Positions 28,070-36,095 of a DNA stretch of 46,115 nucleotides are shown here, in pieces. A program made the position numbers and the translations under genes. The notes beneath the pieces are model-generated. The model saw only the letters and a list, made by a program, of their open reading frames with translations, was not told the origin of the DNA and ran no database searches. Every line of letters begins with the position of its first letter. Position 1 is the stretch's first letter. The DNA lies in NCBI GenBank assembly GCA_016287155.1, contig JAEEWC010000051.1:1-46115 (forward strand). Reading direction: 5' to 3'. The stretch is from Clostridia bacterium (lineage in GTDB: Bacteria; Bacillota; Clostridia; Christensenellales; UBA3700).

Positions 28070-29932
28070 TTAATCTCTAAATCTTACCCACATTGCAGGC
28101 CTTACGCCTAATTTAAACACAGAAGATGCTCTATTTAAACAACCATACTGGTCTATACATTTCACTTCGTCTTTACCGCTTGAATCTGGACTTCTCAGCC
28201 ACCACCATTGAGCATTCTCTTTATCAAAATCAATGCTTTGTGGCAAGCCTTCTTCTTCAAATGCGATTCTACTGCCTTCAAATGACAAATATACTTCTAC
28301 CTCATTCTCGCTTAACAAGAAAATCTTATCGTATGTGTTTTCACATAAATATTTATTTGCTTTTTTCGTATATAAAGAATCTCTTGAATTGTCTACTTCC
28401 ATCTCAACAATTTGACTTTGCTCATCTTTATCAAAGCTATTCAATAAGAAGCTATGATTTAACCAATAATGCAAATTCGAATGGCTGTAGTTATTATCTT
28501 CGCGTTCATCATATTGGAATTGCTCAATAATCTTATCGCATATAACTAGTGACAATCCGTCTTTCTTATAAAGTGTTTTCCAATATAATTCTTTATTTCT
28601 ATAATTGCCTAATGGTCTTTTTTCACCTAGCCCTATATATATTTTTTGTTCTTCTTCTGAAATGTCATCAAACAAGAAATAATATTCTTGTCTAATTCTA
28701 TTTTTATCTTTTGTCAATCTCATAAGATTCTTCTTGATTGACATTATTTCATCATTTCTTTCTTGCTTGCCCTTTAATTTCGCTTTTAAATAATATTCCC
28801 ATAAAACCGCATCTTTTGGATAAATATCAAGTTGTTCATCGATAACTTGGATTGCCTTTTCGTATGATTTTCTATATTCTAGTAACCCTTCTATTTGATC
28901 TAGTTTTTGATAATAATCTTGAGAACGCGAATCTCTTTTTGTAACGACAATTGGGTTGTTTCTTATATTACGTGCTTCTATGATAGCAGCGCTAATTAAT
29001 TTTGCTAAGTCTTTATAATTATCTTTTTCAAAGCCATCAATCCAGTTTCTACCATCAGTAAACACTTTGGTTTCTGGGTCTGGTTCAACATTATCTAATC
29101 TATAAGTGATTCTTATTGCTTTTGGATTATGTTTTAAAACGTGACGAATTTCTTCATTACAATCTTTACTCTCTAAAGAGTCTTTTGACATTAGATATAA
29201 AAATACTGGGCAATGCTCTATGGCTGGCTTAATTCTTTCCCAATATAAACTCTTATCTGTTGATGCCTTTTCTAAGTTACGCTCACTATACCAACATAAA
29301 ATGTCGTTGTATTTTGTTTCAATATAATCAGCGATTTCTTTTGCCTTATTCTTTTCTCTACTGCTAAAGCAAATAAATACTTTTTTATCGTAGTAGATGT
29401 ATTTATTCTTTTCGATTTCTCTTGCTCTAAATGCAGCATCTAGTTTTTCTTTATAGCTATTGTATACACCTTGAGCCATAAAGAATTTTTCAATAGCAAC
29501 TCTTACCTCAATATCTGGGAATAATAAAAGTAATGTTGCTATTTCTTTTACTTCATCTAAAGTCAAAATAGTATCTGATAAATTTGCTAGAGTTCTTTCG
29601 TATGCTTGATAGTTATTCGTTAATTTATAATCAGATAATGCATATACAAAATTTGCAAAAGCATTTTCAGGATCATATCCTTTAATTTGAGTAGTAATGA
29701 CCTTTAGGTTATCGAAGTCAATTAAGTCGCTATGCTTTCTATTTAATGCGTCCTTGATAGTTTTCTTGAAGTTATCAATTTGCTCTTTCTTTAATTTCTC
29801 TGCGCCTTCTTTTATCTTTGCATATTCATCAACAGTTAAATGCGCACCACAAACTTCACATACATAGAATGTATCTCTAAAAATTAGACTCGATTCGCCA
29901 CATCTTGGACATTTAACTACTTCTAGTTTCAT
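28070..29932 (-). CDS. Zinc ribbon-TIR-DUF6273 protein
   Basis: The 620-aa protein has a zinc ribbon at residues 8-28 (CPRCG...CEVCG), a helical linker, a TIR domain at about 183-320 and a C-terminal DUF6273-like domain at about 420-620. The TIR begins KKVFICFSSREKNKAKEIADYIE, has a WYSERNL box and ends in a helix after RNWIDGF. Its CNEEI segment (E260/E261) sits where the catalytic glutamate of NAD-cleaving TIR enzymes is found. The C-terminal WWLRSP...GVRPAMW pattern is the DUF6273 signature, common next to surface and LRR proteins in gut Firmicutes. TIR enzymes in bacteria make signal nucleotides or deplete NAD in defence (Thoeris and others). Activity here is inferred. It is 12 bases downstream of the AAA+ gene. 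Confidence 0.85.
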   Translation of the reverse strand: MKLEVVKCPRCGESSLIFRDTFYVCEVCGAHLTVDEYAKIKEGAEKLKKEQIDNFKKTIKDALNRKHSDLIDFDNLKVITTQIKGYDPENAFANFVYALSDYKLTNNYQAYERTLANLSDTILTLDEVKEIATLLLLFPDIEVRVAIEKFFMAQGVYNSYKEKLDAAFRAREIEKNKYIYYDKKVFICFSSREKNKAKEIADYIETKYNDILCWYSERNLEKASTDKSLYWERIKPAIEHCPVFLYLMSKDSLESKDCNEEIRHVLKHNPKAIRITYRLDNVEPDPETKVFTDGRNWIDGFEKDNYKDLAKLISAAIIEARNIRNNPIVVTKRDSRSQDYYQKLDQIEGLLEYRKSYEKAIQVIDEQLDIYPKDAVLWEYYLKAKLKGKQERNDEIMSIKKNLMRLTKDKNRIRQEYYFLFDDISEEEQKIYIGLGEKRPLGNYRNKELYWKTLYKKDGLSLVICDKIIEQFQYDEREDNNYSHSNLHYWLNHSFLLNSFDKDEQSQIVEMEVDNSRDSLYTKKANKYLCENTYDKIFLLSENEVEVYLSFEGSRIAFEEEGLPQSIDFDKENAQWWWLRSPDSSGKDEVKCIDQYGCLNRASSVFKLGVRPAMWVRFRD

Positions 29933-29944
29933 AAACCCTCTAAA

Positions 29945-31117
29945 CTACGCTTCCATAAACCATGCATCTGGATCTGGATTTGTATCTATCCCTTCTAGCC
30001 CTTCTAAATCACAAACTTTGATTGTAGATAATTCTTCATCAGTTGGATCTTGTATTTCTGAAACGCGGATAGATTGATTTTGCACAATTGTTTCAAACAA
30101 GTTTCTAACATCACGTGCATTGCCAAAATTCTTATCTCTATTTTCGTATTTATTATTTAAATAATTAACCATTAAATCTTCTGCGTCAGGTTCAAGAATA
30201 AACTGACTCTTACTACACATGCGTTTAAATATATTAAACATTTCTTGGCCTGTATAATCTTCGAAGTTAATGTATGTTTTAAATCTTGATCTTAAGCCTG
30301 GATTTGAATCGATGAAATCTTTCATTAATTCATTATACCCAGCAACGATTACAACTAATTCGTTTCTATGATCTTCCATCGCCTTTAGAATAGTATCTAT
30401 TGCTTCTTGTCCAAAATCACGTCCACCATTACCATTTAATGTATAGGCTTCATCAATAAACAAAACGCCACCTAGAGCCTCTTCTATTCGCTTTGCTGTC
30501 TTTTCTGCTGTTTGGCCAACATAACCTGCAACCAACTTTGATCTATCTACTTCAACTAATTGTCCCGTCTCAACTATATCTAAAGCAGCATAAATTTTGC
30601 CCATCAAACGAGCAACTGTAGTTTTTCCTGTTCCTGGATTTCCAGTAAATACCATATGATAAGACATATCTGGAACCGGTAATCCTCTTTCTTTCTTTAC
30701 CTTAAATACTTTAATTTGTTTTACAAATGCATTGACTTGTTGCTTTACTACATTCAAGCCCTCAAGACTATTCAATTCTGCTAAAACTTCATCTAAGTTT
30801 GGCTTAACAACTGGCTTTGATTTAGGCTCCTCTTTAGTACGTGTATTCTTAGGTTCAATTGGAGGATTAGATGGAACTGGTTTTGCACAGCCTATTTTAA
30901 ATCTACAAAACTCCAACTTCTTCTCGAGTTTATCAAAATTGCTCTTCATTAAAGCAACTTTTTTCAAGTCAGAAGAAGTACTTGCAATGGACTTACAAAG
31001 ATCCATTGCTTGTTCTATTGATTGTATTGCTGAAGTATAATCCCCAGCAGTCATTTCTATATCTATCCTCTTATTTAGTCGGATAAATTGGTCTTCCATA
31101 GCATATGCTGCCATCAT
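29945..31117 (-). CDS. CbxX/CfqX-type AAA+ ATPase with helical MIT/TPR-like N-terminus
   Basis: The 390-aa protein has one AAA+ module at about 105-385 of the CbxX/CfqX (SpoVK, EccA) class: Walker A GNPGTGKT at 159-166, Walker B VLFIDEA at 218-224, the pore-type GYVGQT at 198-203 and arginine-finger candidates R276 and R278 in GLRSRF. Residues 8-76 form a three-helix bundle with a GDYTSAIQSIEQA turn that resembles an MIT domain, the adaptor by which Vps4 ATPases grip ESCRT-III tails. EccA-type TPRs are an alternative. A proline-rich linker (78-104) joins the two. The start codon abuts the stop of the ESCRT-III-like gene (TAAATG), so the two are co-translated and probably act together as substrate and disassembly motor. 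That pairing is inference. Confidence 0.85.
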   Translation of the reverse strand: MMAAYAMEDQFIRLNKRIDIEMTAGDYTSAIQSIEQAMDLCKSIASTSSDLKKVALMKSNFDKLEKKLEFCRFKIGCAKPVPSNPPIEPKNTRTKEEPKSKPVVKPNLDEVLAELNSLEGLNVVKQQVNAFVKQIKVFKVKKERGLPVPDMSYHMVFTGNPGTGKTTVARLMGKIYAALDIVETGQLVEVDRSKLVAGYVGQTAEKTAKRIEEALGGVLFIDEAYTLNGNGGRDFGQEAIDTILKAMEDHRNELVVIVAGYNELMKDFIDSNPGLRSRFKTYINFEDYTGQEMFNIFKRMCSKSQFILEPDAEDLMVNYLNNKYENRDKNFGNARDVRNLFETIVQNQSIRVSEIQDPTDEELSTIKVCDLEGLEGIDTNPDPDAWFMEA

Positions 31118-31690
31118 TTACCCCCAATTACTAACGTCAGCCAAGCCTGCTGCTTCAGTTGTATCTTTATCAGCTTGTTCTATTTCATCTTCAATTTGTT
31201 TTGCTAATTCTTCATCTATCTCTTGGTTCGTAGAAGAATCAACTTTATTGATTGATGCATTTACTGAGCTAAACATAGTATCCATCTTCTCAAACTTCTT
31301 TGAGAACTTATTATTAAATGACTTTAATTCGCCTAAAATACCTTTAACTTCTGAAGACATATTCACTTTTCCAACTTCTTTCATGACTTCGCCTATAGTT
31401 TTATATAGGTCCATTTTCATAAAAGCTTCATCAATCATAAATTTAAATTGTTCTAACTTGTTTAGGATTTCTGTTGTCTTATGTCTAAAGATTAATTGTT
31501 GTCTTAAAGTTTCCATTAATCTTTTAACTTCTAAATTATCCCCTTGTTTTTTAGATAAAGTGATTTTTTGTTTTAGTGCATCAATTTTTTCATCATATAT
31601 TGAAATATGATTATTGATAGAATCACTTACCATATCAAACTTAACATCTATTTGAACCTTATTTGGAGTTTTATTCTTCTTATCAAACAT
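31118..31690 (-). CDS. ESCRT-III/PspA-shaped helical protein
   Basis: The 190-aa protein is almost all helix. The first half is basic (long helices around ALKQKITLSKKQGDNLEVK and FRHKTTEILNKLEQFKFMID) and the last third is strongly acidic (QEIDEELAKQIEDEIEQADKD). Size, charge polarity and the acidic C-terminal helix match the ESCRT-III/Snf7/PspA superfamily, whose members coat and constrict membranes, but no diagnostic motif proves it. It carries no membrane segment or enzyme motif. It is directly followed by the AAA+ gene and preceded by another coiled-coil gene and an SPFH gene. That context is reminiscent of the B. subtilis PspA operon (ydjFGHI) and of Snf7-Vps4 pairs. Confidence 0.7.
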   Translation of the reverse strand: MFDKKNKTPNKVQIDVKFDMVSDSINNHISIYDEKIDALKQKITLSKKQGDNLEVKRLMETLRQQLIFRHKTTEILNKLEQFKFMIDEAFMKMDLYKTIGEVMKEVGKVNMSSEVKGILGELKSFNNKFSKKFEKMDTMFSSVNASINKVDSSTNQEIDEELAKQIEDEIEQADKDTTEAAGLADVSNWG

Positions 31691-31701
31691 AATATTCCCT
31701 C

Positions 31702-32616
31702 TTATATCTCCATGTTTTGAACGTCAATTCCGCTACTTTGATTTGTAACAGTTGTTACATCGCTAACTTCTAAACCTTGATTTCTTACAGTAGTGTTTGC
31801 TTCTTCAAGTTTTCCAGCCATTTTTGTAACTTGCTTTTGCTTTGTATTTTGAACCATTGTATCTTCTAATACTTTACCGAATTGATCAACAATTTCATCA
31901 GGCAAATATGTTTCTTGATTTCTTTCAATGTTTGAAACAAGTGTTGTGTAATTTGCAATTTGCAAATCTAAAGCATCTTGCTTCTTTTGTAATTCATCTT
32001 TTTCTGCTTTGATTTGAAGCATTTGCTTTCCAATAATTTCTTGTTGTGCTTTGCCTAAAGATAGAGCTTCTTCTTTAAGTTGTGTAAATGTTTCAACTTT
32101 CAATTTGATTTGGTTGTTAATATTCTCTCTATTAACTTTAAATGTCATTAAATCAAGTTTGTTCTTTAGATAATTTCTATCTTCATAATATTTGTATGTA
32201 ACCATACTTCTTTGATTAGCAAAGTGGTCAATTTCATTAATAGCTGAAGATATACCATAGAAGTTTTCTTGATTGCAATATAAAACTAATTGCTCTACAT
32301 ACTTTAAGATAAAACCATCAATAGCATAAACTGCTCTTGCGTTTTGATCTACAGAACCTGTTTTAATATTTTGCATAATAGCTCTAACACGATCTGCTTG
32401 TTCATAATATTTAGTTTGAGAAATCTTGTTATATGCTATATTTAGACTATTCAATATTTCATGCTTTTGCTTTTCAATATCGTAAATAGCTCTTCTCTTT
32501 GCTCTATTCTCTTCACGAGACAATTCTCTATCATCAGTCTTTTTGATTTCAACACCAAAAATTCCATTCATTTCTTCTTTTGTTACAGGCTTTTCTTTCT
32601 TTTTGAACCATAGCAT
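31702..32616 (-). CDS. Coiled-coil protein of the SPFH/AAA+ cluster
   Basis: I do not recognise the family of this 304-aa protein. It is nearly all helical, begins MLWFKKKEKPVTKEEM with a short basic or amphipathic N-terminus that could touch the membrane, and has a long coiled coil at about 165-235 (LKEEALSLGKAQQEIIGKQM and onward). The C-terminal 40 residues are polar and T/V/N-rich. It may be a second ESCRT-III/PspA-like subunit; the length is somewhat greater than PspA (about 220 aa). It lies between the SPFH gene (13 bases) and the ESCRT-III-like gene (11 bases), so a structural partner role is likely. Confidence 0.7.
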   Translation of the reverse strand: MLWFKKKEKPVTKEEMNGIFGVEIKKTDDRELSREENRAKRRAIYDIEKQKHEILNSLNIAYNKISQTKYYEQADRVRAIMQNIKTGSVDQNARAVYAIDGFILKYVEQLVLYCNQENFYGISSAINEIDHFANQRSMVTYKYYEDRNYLKNKLDLMTFKVNRENINNQIKLKVETFTQLKEEALSLGKAQQEIIGKQMLQIKAEKDELQKKQDALDLQIANYTTLVSNIERNQETYLPDEIVDQFGKVLEDTMVQNTKQKQVTKMAGKLEEANTTVRNQGLEVSDVTTVTNQSSGIDVQNMEI

Positions 32617-32629
32617 AATTTAATTCCTC

Positions 32630-33568
32630 CTATTGTTTAGTTCCACATACTGAGCAAAATGCTGCACTCTTTGGAAGCTTAGCACCACAATTTGGGCAGT
32701 ACTTATCTGTAATATTTATTGGGGCTTTTGCATTTCCGTTTGTTGTTAATGTTGTGTCTACGACTTTTTCTTCAAATTGCGAACGATTTATTCTTGCCAA
32801 ATCTAATTCATGTTGAAGTGCTTTATCTTGTTCAGCTTGTCTTCTAGCATATTCCTTTTCATCTTTTTGACCTTCTAAATCATCTATTGCATATTTATTA
32901 ATAATATCTAAAACTTTTGTAATTGTTTCATCTGTTTCATCAACAGTATTTACGTGCATAGCAATAGAGTTTGGTTGAAGAGTTAATCCAATTTTTGATA
33001 AAACTCCTAATGTTTTTCTTGAACCCTTGAAAACGTCTTTAGCAACTTCACCTAATTTTGCATGCAAATCATTTTCTGTTGTTTCTGGAGTAATTATTTT
33101 CTTTATAGCATCTGAAATTTCATCGCCTAACATTTGTCTATATTTAGTATTAATTTCAGCTTGCAAATCAGCCTTTGTAAGAGTTTTATCGAAAGCTTCT
33201 ATTAGTAATTCATAATCAGTTACCATTACTTCAATAGAACCAACAACTGCGAATTTTAATTTTGCAGCAGGTAAATAACTCAAAGCGCATGTATGTTGAC
33301 CGGCGAAGAATTTAATCAAGATTGTATTAAACATCTTATCTGGGTATAGATAGCAATCTACAACATCCTTTCTATTTCCGCCTAGCATATCTGCATCTAA
33401 GTGATACGCATTTGGGCTTCCTTGATACTTCATTCCGCCAACAAATGCAACAGATCCACTCTTAACATATAGATCTATGTCTGACTTTTTTAGTTTAATT
33501 TCTGTTTTTTCAACAAGCACATCTTTGCTTGATAGACCAACTTTAATGCTTTGTGTAAATAAACCCAT
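32630..33568 (-). CDS. SPFH (YdjI/virion-core-like) protein with C-terminal zinc ribbon
   Basis: The 312-aa protein has an SPFH/band-7-like domain of the YdjI type over about residues 20-230, a charged coiled segment at 230-275 and a C-terminal zinc ribbon CPNCGAKLP...CSVCGTKQ at about 290-312. SPFH proteins assemble into membrane-associated cages and recruit partners. YdjI is encoded beside PspA in B. subtilis. There is no transmembrane helix, so membrane contact would be peripheral or through partners. It is the first structural gene after the regulator, two bases from its stop, and the two share a similar ribbon (CPxCGxK). Confidence 0.82.
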   Translation of the reverse strand: MGLFTQSIKVGLSSKDVLVEKTEIKLKKSDIDLYVKSGSVAFVGGMKYQGSPNAYHLDADMLGGNRKDVVDCYLYPDKMFNTILIKFFAGQHTCALSYLPAAKLKFAVVGSIEVMVTDYELLIEAFDKTLTKADLQAEINTKYRQMLGDEISDAIKKIITPETTENDLHAKLGEVAKDVFKGSRKTLGVLSKIGLTLQPNSIAMHVNTVDETDETITKVLDIINKYAIDDLEGQKDEKEYARRQAEQDKALQHELDLARINRSQFEEKVVDTTLTTNGNAKAPINITDKYCPNCGAKLPKSAAFCSVCGTKQ

Positions 33569-33570
33569 AA

Positions 33571-33933
33571 TTATATATTCTCCTTTTTGTCACATAATGA
33601 AACTTTTTTTCCGCATACCGGGCAATATTGTACCCCTTTAGGAAGTCTTTCTCCACATTGTTTACATTTCACAATTGCACCTAAATCTTCAGCTTCATAC
33701 ATATCCTCAGCTTCTACATTTGAAGATTTATAATTTTTCCCCGTAATTAAATAATCTAAAGAAACATCTAAAGCTTCAGCTAAAGTAGATAAGATACTAA
33801 AATCTGGATTCCCATCATTTTGCTCCCACTTGCTTACGGCTCTATCCGTAACATTCAATTTTTCGGCTAACTGTAATTGAGTAAGATTTAATTCTTTTCT
33901 TCGTTTTTTTATACGATCCCCTATTGTTATCAC
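33571..33933 (-). CDS. XRE-family regulator with C-terminal zinc ribbon
   Basis: The 120-aa protein has a Cro/CI-type helix-turn-helix at about residues 5-62 (LTQLQLAEKLNVTDRAVSKWE) and a zinc ribbon CKQCGERLPKGVQYCPVCGKK near 90-112. The frame extends to an ATG at 33954, but AAGGAG lies inside that extension, seven bases before GTG at 33933, and the domain begins right after it; GTG is therefore chosen. It heads the 27-kb block, and the inverted repeat AAACTC-N11-GAGTTT next to the promoter is a likely autoregulatory operator. The ribbon could sense metal or redox state or bind the zinc-ribbon partners encoded downstream. Confidence 0.88.
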   Translation of the reverse strand: MITIGDRIKKRRKELNLTQLQLAEKLNVTDRAVSKWEQNDGNPDFSILSTLAEALDVSLDYLITGKNYKSSNVEAEDMYEAEDLGAIVKCKQCGERLPKGVQYCPVCGKKVSLCDKKENI

Positions 33934-33990
33934 AATAAATCTCCTTATTTGCATTAATACTTCACCGTTCTCAAAGGTAGCATTTTAGCA

Positions 33991-34019
33991 AAACTCCACT
34001 ATCCGTTGAGTTTATTATA
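33991..34019 (-). promoter_or_regulatory. Promoter and putative operator of the 27-kb block
   Basis: Minus-strand TGTTATAAT (plus 34014-34022) is an extended -10 element; the -35 is poor. Immediately downstream, overlapping the expected transcription start, is a perfect inverted repeat AAACTC/GAGTTT with an 11-base spacer (33991-33996 and 34008-34013). An XRE dimer bound there would block initiation. No other promoter is obvious in the ten downstream genes, which are separated by 13 bases or less. Confidence 0.6.
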
Positions 34020-34183
34020 ACACCAATATATATTCATTAAAAGACTATTTTTAATCTTTTATTAAGTTTTTACTTAAATCTGAAATATCATCAATTAAAC
34101 CAATTTAAAATTTTGATTATGAAATGACTATAAATTACTAATTTATATGACGTTTTATTTTTTAATTTACAATAGAAATATGT

Positions 34184-34897
34184 CTATTTCTTATTTAGAA
34201 TAAATGTACACTTTGGATAATTAGAACACCCTAAGAATTTTCCATATTTCCCTTCTCTCTCCACAAGCTTACCTCCACATCTTGGGCATATACCTTTCTC
34301 TAATTCTTTTTGTGTTTGTTTAATAATCCTAACATGTTCTTTATTTGATATTTTACTTGATGCATTCATCAATTTTTCATAAATTTCATCCATTTCTTCA
34401 GTTGAAAGATATGTACCATCATCAAATTTTTTCAAATAATATTTCAAATCATCAAGATTAACAACATTATCGCAATCAATTTTGTCCGCATTATTCTGTA
34501 CCATTACAACAAGAGAATTTACATGATATTTTTTGCCTATCACATTGCTAATATGATATACATGCGACTTGTTTTGCTTTAGCGGGTTAGTTAATTGATT
34601 CTTTTCTCCGTTAAATAAAACTTGAACCCACTTATCTTGGAATTCATTACCCAAAATCCATCCTATATAATTCTTTGTTTCTATGCAGAAAATACCATTA
34701 TGTCTTATTTCGATATGATCTATTTGATGAGTTTTATTATTACTATCTACAAGGATTAAATTATCTATATATCTATGTTCAACCTTACCAAACAAAATAG
34801 GATTCAATTTCTTATCTACTTTAGCTTCTCCAATTTTGCCCTTTTGCATATTGATTAAATCTTTCTTATATTCATTTATTATTTTAATTAGTCCCAT
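34184..34897 (-). CDS. NERD-domain protein with topoisomerase-type zinc finger
   Basis: The 237-aa protein has a NERD (nuclease-related) domain at about 17-130: GKIGEAKVD gives the first acidic residue, QIDHI the aspartate and IETKN the E-x-K pair of the PD-(D/E)XK fold. The C-terminal four-cysteine finger (CPRCGGKLVEREGKYGKFLGC then CTFI) is the topoisomerase I type that binds single-stranded DNA. NERD-topo-zinc proteins are thought to process DNA, but no precise role is established. AGGTG stands five bases before the ATG, and the perfect palindrome TTACATTAATGTAA is just upstream. It follows the PD-(D/E)XK gene by 58 bases and probably shares its promoter. Confidence 0.87.
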   Translation of the reverse strand: MGLIKIINEYKKDLINMQKGKIGEAKVDKKLNPILFGKVEHRYIDNLILVDSNNKTHQIDHIEIRHNGIFCIETKNYIGWILGNEFQDKWVQVLFNGEKNQLTNPLKQNKSHVYHISNVIGKKYHVNSLVVMVQNNADKIDCDNVVNLDDLKYYLKKFDDGTYLSTEEMDEIYEKLMNASSKISNKEHVRIIKQTQKELEKGICPRCGGKLVEREGKYGKFLGCSNYPKCTFILNKK

Positions 34898-34907
34898 AAT
34901 TCACCTA

Positions 34908-34921
34908 TTACATTAATGTAA
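34908..34921. promoter_or_regulatory. 14-bp palindrome upstream of the NERD gene
   Basis: TTACATTAATGTAA is a perfect palindrome ten bases before the NERD start codon, just outside its ribosome site. It could be an operator or an RNA hairpin affecting translation. Being AT-rich, it could also be chance. Confidence 0.35.
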
Positions 34922-34955
34922 CACTTTGCGTATAACTTTCATTTATTCATCCTAA

Positions 34956-35888
34956 TTATAGAGGAAAAACCGAATAACCAGAATCTCCAATTTTTAATGC
35001 AATGTTAGTCATTTCAACAACCTGATTTACTATATATCTAACATTGCTTTCTTGACTTTCAAAAGATTGAGTAAAGTTCACTTTTTTATCATCTGGCAAA
35101 TAATACTTAAGCATTAAGCCGCCACTAGTTGAGTCTTCAAAATGATAATCAGTAATATCTACATTTATCTCTTTAAAAACTTCTATAACTTCATTTCTAC
35201 GTCTTGCCATTTTTGAAAACTGGAAATCAATTGTATTTTGATCAGACTTATAGCACACTCCAAGCCCACTGACATTTGTTCCAAATTCTGGCCATAAAGC
35301 TGAACTGCCTCTTGATTTCTTTACACGATTAAACTTTAAGAAATTATAATCTATGTTTATTAAATCAATTAAACTATCCCAAAACGCGGTAACTTCCTTG
35401 TTCTCAATAGTATTACTGCGCTTTCTTACATTACACGATGCTTTAAACACTTCTCTGTCTAGGGAATCAACACATAATTTTTCTAAATCATTGTGAGATA
35501 TCCTCAAATCGTATTTTTCATTTGTTTTATAATCATTTGGGGCACATAAAACAACGAAGTGCTTTTCGAATCCCTCTTCGACTTTCAACAATTCAGCCCT
35601 TTTATCATATCTATCTCTTTGTTGAGGTTGAGCATCGGCGTTAATTTTGTCTTCAACAAATATGGCAAACTTTTTGCCATCATCTTTTTGAAAAATAAAA
35701 ACTATATCTGACTCCCCATATTTGCCTGGCTCTTCTTCTTGGACTAAAGAATGAAACGTTTTAACTAATTGCCCTGACATATTTACTTTATCAAAAAATA
35801 GTTCTTGCACAAATTTAGATTTTTGCATTTCTCTCATTATTGCAAAATCCGTATCTCTTTCTTCAATATAAGCCAATTTGTATTCCAT
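34956..35888 (-). CDS. PD-(D/E)XK nuclease-family protein (PDDEXK_4-like)
   Basis: The 310-aa protein has a PD-(D/E)XK core near residues 50-95: the aspartate is in GESDIVFIF and the E-x-K pair in FVEDKINADAQPQQRDRY, where the QxxRY helix is typical of the PDDEXK_4 family. The rest is mixed and of unknown role. An in-frame start at 35924 exists, but GAGAGGGA five to six bases before the ATG at 35888 fits better. Members are often found in defence islands and phage-related loci. NERD follows. A promoter with -10 TATAAT (plus 35930-35935) is placed well for it. Confidence 0.78.
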   Translation of the reverse strand: MEYKLAYIEERDTDFAIMREMQKSKFVQELFFDKVNMSGQLVKTFHSLVQEEEPGKYGESDIVFIFQKDDGKKFAIFVEDKINADAQPQQRDRYDKRAELLKVEEGFEKHFVVLCAPNDYKTNEKYDLRISHNDLEKLCVDSLDREVFKASCNVRKRSNTIENKEVTAFWDSLIDLINIDYNFLKFNRVKKSRGSSALWPEFGTNVSGLGVCYKSDQNTIDFQFSKMARRRNEVIEVFKEINVDITDYHFEDSTSGGLMLKYYLPDDKKVNFTQSFESQESNVRYIVNQVVEMTNIALKIGDSGYSVFPL

Positions 35889-35929
35889 TCTAATCCCTCT
35901 CAAAACCTCACATAATTTTACCAATTCAT

Positions 35930-35935
35930 ATTATA
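35930..35935 (-). promoter_or_regulatory. -10 box of the nuclease-NERD unit
   Basis: Minus-strand TATAAT lies about 42 bases before the nuclease start. A TTGTAT 19 bases further up is a possible but over-spaced -35. Confidence 0.4.
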
Positions 35936-35990
35936 CAACACATAACTATAAGCTATACAAAATATAATAAATATTAGTGTTTAATTCTCT

Positions 35991-36073
35991 CGTGGCCCGC
36001 CACAGGTAAGTTATACGAACCCTAAAATTAGTAGTTGGTTATTGACCAAAAACATCCTAGGAAAACGTATAAC
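35991..36073. other. Foldable intergenic segment
   Basis: Between the nuclease promoter and the terminator at 36096 there is no gene. The segment holds a GTGGC-CC-GCCAC hairpin near 35992-36003, a TTGGT/ACCAA hairpin at 36035-36049, and a long-range GTTATACG/CGTATAAC pair (36010-36017 and 36066-36073) enclosing the latter. It could be a small structured RNA or a recombination site. No known family was recognised. Confidence 0.35.
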
Positions 36074-36095
36074 AATTACCAGAAAATAGAAAATA

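Noticed and set aside
28070-31117. Thoeris system assignment for the TIR and its neighbours
   Set aside because: No ThsA-like (SIR2 or SLOG) partner is present, and the neighbours are of other families.
33955-34183. Possible small gene upstream of the XRE regulator
   Set aside because: Only promoter and operator elements and AT-rich sequence were found, with no frame having a ribosome site.
36010-36073. attC-like integron site (GTTATAC...GTATAAC)
   Set aside because: The core order is reversed relative to attC (RYYYAAC...GTTRRRY), the purine/pyrimidine pattern fails, and no integrase of that class is present.
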